Part shown: positions 37,357 to 39,080 of the stretch, piece after piece
Layout: the number at the start of each line of letters is the position of its first letter
Numbering within the stretch: position 1 is the first letter of the stretch
From: Hellea sp.
GTDB taxonomy: Bacteria > Pseudomonadota > Alphaproteobacteria > Caulobacterales > Maricaulaceae
Direction: 5' to 3'
Length of the DNA stretch: 39,080 bases
Assembly (NCBI GenBank): GCA_020628425.1
Contig: JAHDEZ010000024.1
Coordinates: 1-39,080 of the forward strand
Notes under the pieces: generated by a model
Seen by the model: the letters and a program-made list of their open reading frames with translations, nothing else
What the model was told of the DNA's origin: nothing
Database searches by the model: none
Position numbers and translations under genes: made by a program

Positions 37357-37833
37357 TCAATCCTTAAGTTCCACGATAGCATCTATTTCTACGGCAGCGT
37401 CTCTAGGCAGGCTCGGGGAGCCAACTGCAAATCGAGCATGGCGCCCGGCATCGCCAAAGACTTCGACCATTAGGTCGGAGCAACCGTTGATGATTTGAGG
37501 TATTAATGGCCCGCTTGACGTGGGCATGGCGCAAACGAACCCGCCGAGTTTTACGATGCGTTTTATGCGGGAGAGATCGCCGTCGCATGCGGCTTTCATT
37601 TGTGCGATCAGACGAATTCCGCAATATCTAGCGGCGAGCTGTCCGGCCTTAAGTTCGAGGTCTTCGCCGACCCGGCCTGTCAACATGACACCTTCTGGTG
37701 AAACGGATGTTTGGCCAGCTATAAAGACCTGATTGCCGCATAAAACATAAGAAACATAATTGGCGACGGGGGCTGATGGTTCTGCCAGTACGATTCCGAG
37801 TTCAGTCAGGCGTTTTTCAATTGGGTTGGTCAT
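37357..37833 (-). CDS. RidA/YjgF-YER057c family protein
   Basis: A 158-residue member of the Rid superfamily. RidA itself deaminates reactive enamine/imine intermediates from PLP enzymes. This longer type begins RLTELGIVLAEPSAPVANYV and carries GNQVFIAGQTS, INGCSDLMVEVFG and GRHARFAVGSPSLP, with Arg134 at the position of the substrate-binding arginine. Its precise substrate is unknown. It overlaps the end of the upstream symporter gene by 17 nt, so the two form one unit. The symporter may import an amino or dicarboxylic acid whose metabolism benefits from Rid activity (inference). Confidence 0.88.
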   Translation of the reverse strand: MTNPIEKRLTELGIVLAEPSAPVANYVSYVLCGNQVFIAGQTSVSPEGVMLTGRVGEDLELKAGQLAARYCGIRLIAQMKAACDGDLSRIKRIVKLGGFVCAMPTSSGPLIPQIINGCSDLMVEVFGDAGRHARFAVGSPSLPRDAAVEIDAIVELKD

Positions 37834-39055
37834 TAGCAGGTGTTTCCTTTGAAGAATTGGATTGAGTACGGTCTACCATAACCGCCGTAGAAATTTGACC
37901 AATGACATTGACGCTGGTCCGCATCATGTCGGGGATACGGTCGATTCCCATCAATATACCCAACCCTGTGGTTGGAACACCTATAGAGCTTAAAGCGGGT
38001 GCCATGGTCATTATACTGGAAGAGGGAACAGGTGCGACTGTCAAAGAGACCAAGAAGGTCGCCAGAAGGATTGCGCCAGCCTCCGCCATGGACACTGGAA
38101 CATCGAAAATATGTGCGAGGAAAATAATGGCCGCACCCTGGAAAAGCGCACTACCTGGTCGGTACAATGACGCGCCAAGCGGTACCAAAATATCCGCAAC
38201 AGTCTCGGAGACATTCAAGTTCTCGGTGGTCTCTTGCAAAGAAACCGGGATGGCGGCTGCTGTACTCGTCGTTGAGAAAGCGATGGAAATAGCGCCCCAA
38301 ATGCCCTTAAGAAATTCCACTGGACGAATTTTACCAATAAACAGGTTGATCGGTAAAAACAGAAATAAAAGAAGTATTAGCAAGCCGATAAAGACACAAA
38401 CGACAAAGATACTAAGGCTTTGTAATAATTCCCATCCCATTTTAGCTGTCGCAGGCGCAATCAGTGCAAAAACGCCAAGTGGCGCTAAATATAGAATCCA
38501 CCAGACCATTTTAATTAGCGCTTCTGACAGGTCTTCAGCGGCCGTAATCAGGCGGGTTCGCTTTTCCAAAGCCAGAGTGCCGGTGGCCGCCGCCAGAATG
38601 GCCGTAAATACGATAAGTGGCAGTAAAGAACCATTGGCAGCAGCCTCAAATGGATTGGCCGGAATAAGGCTAACCAGGAAATCTGTAATCGATTGCAGTT
38701 GAGGGACGGTGGCTGGTTCAGTGTCGGGAATCTTAATATCAGGTGTAAATTTCAGGCCGAAAGACATGACCGCCATCCCGATTATTATAGCGGGTACAAG
38801 AGTTACCCAATAAAAAGCCAATGTTTTGCCACCTATTTTACCTAATGTGGCCGGGTCGCTGAGTTTTGCGATACTGGCGAAGATAACAGTCACGACGAGC
38901 GGGAGGACCACCATTTTAATGGCGTTGATAAAGAGTTTTCCAAGAGGAGCCGACTCGCCGGCAATCGCGTGTAAAATTTCATTCCCTGTCATGGAGGCCC
39001 CGAGACCCAGGATGAGCCCAAGAATAAGACCAAGAGCGATGAGTTTATTCAGCAT
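37817..39055 (-). CDS. Dicarboxylate/amino acid:cation symporter (DAACS family, GltP/DctA-like)
   Basis: Inner-membrane symporter of 412 residues that would import glutamate, aspartate or C4-dicarboxylates with Na+ or H+. It has about eight hydrophobic segments plus two re-entrant loops. The family's serine-rich loop appears as FSTTSTAAAIPVSLQE, and the C-terminal substrate site as MGIDRIPDMMRTSVNVIGQ, whose Asp and Arg contact the substrate. The Arg suggests an acidic amino acid or dicarboxylate rather than a neutral one. AGGAG lies six bases before the ATG, so the gene is complete at the window edge. Confidence 0.92.
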   Translation of the reverse strand: MLNKLIALGLILGLILGLGASMTGNEILHAIAGESAPLGKLFINAIKMVVLPLVVTVIFASIAKLSDPATLGKIGGKTLAFYWVTLVPAIIIGMAVMSFGLKFTPDIKIPDTEPATVPQLQSITDFLVSLIPANPFEAAANGSLLPLIVFTAILAAATGTLALEKRTRLITAAEDLSEALIKMVWWILYLAPLGVFALIAPATAKMGWELLQSLSIFVVCVFIGLLILLLFLFLPINLFIGKIRPVEFLKGIWGAISIAFSTTSTAAAIPVSLQETTENLNVSETVADILVPLGASLYRPGSALFQGAAIIFLAHIFDVPVSMAEAGAILLATFLVSLTVAPVPSSSIMTMAPALSSIGVPTTGLGILMGIDRIPDMMRTSVNVIGQISTAVMVDRTQSNSSKETPANDQPN

Positions 39056-39080
39056 TTGAGACTCCTGAATTTTGTTGGGC

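Noticed and set aside
37187..37498. Plus-strand frame of 103 codons running into ridA from the intergenic gap
   Set aside because: Overlaps the conserved C-terminus of ridA in antisense and has no recognisable features.
37902..38702. Plus-strand frame of 266 codons opposite the dicarboxylate symporter
   Set aside because: Antisense shadow of a membrane-protein gene whose minus-strand product has clear DAACS motifs; no ribosome-binding site or family features.

Overview
The window reads as a chromosomal segment of an alphaproteobacterium. The strongest evidence is the gene run rsh, pyrE, pdxJ, acpS, lepB, rnc, era, recO, parC, an arrangement typical of that class. The SapC-family protein, the single bifunctional Rel/Spo homolog, the choline-sulfatase and the galactoside genes would fit an aquatic, carbohydrate-using member near Caulobacterales/Maricaulales, but genus and species cannot be read from the sequence. 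No tRNA, rRNA, CRISPR array, transposase, integrase or phage gene was seen.

Layout. 1-2475 (+): the end of an assimilatory sulfate reduction operon, with a 5'-truncated cysI followed by a DUF934-CysH fusion. 2522-3175 (+): an A+T-rich orphan gene with a caspase-like His/Cys arrangement. 3268-12793 (+): the housekeeping run rsh to parC; pyrE through era are joined by five successive 4-nt start/stop overlaps. 12879-17902 (+): envelope and proteostasis genes (LemA, M48 protease, M16 lipoprotein protease, arfB). 18005-19493 (+): rpmF and eno. 19490-22023 (-): an EamA transporter and an acyl-CoA synthetase. 22123-25122 (+): a PLP-dependent dehydratase/racemase, a D-Ala-D-Ala-ligase-like ATP-grasp enzyme and a MobA-like nucleotidyltransferase; the last two are translationally coupled and their product is unknown.

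25140-34730 is a divergent galactoside-utilisation locus. The minus arm is galT-galK-galE-GH42 beta-galactosidase-SSS symporter. The plus arm is a SapC-family gene followed by a GH36 alpha-galactosidase. The roughly 120-bp divergent region holds a perfect 18-bp palindrome next to or overlapping promoter elements for both arms, so one repressor could control the whole locus. Imported alpha- and beta-galactosides would be split in the cytoplasm and the galactose sent through the Leloir pathway. No regulator, galactose mutarotase or outer-membrane receptor is present in the window.

34853-39055: a small orphan helical protein (+), then choline-sulfatase, a roughly 500-bp mostly non-coding gap with one candidate 48-aa ORF, and a RidA-family protein overlapping a dicarboxylate/amino-acid:cation symporter gene (all -).

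The items most worth follow-up are the ATP-grasp/nucleotidyltransferase module, the caspase-like orphan, the shared galactoside operator, and the hairpin that covers the ribosome-binding site of the M16 protease.
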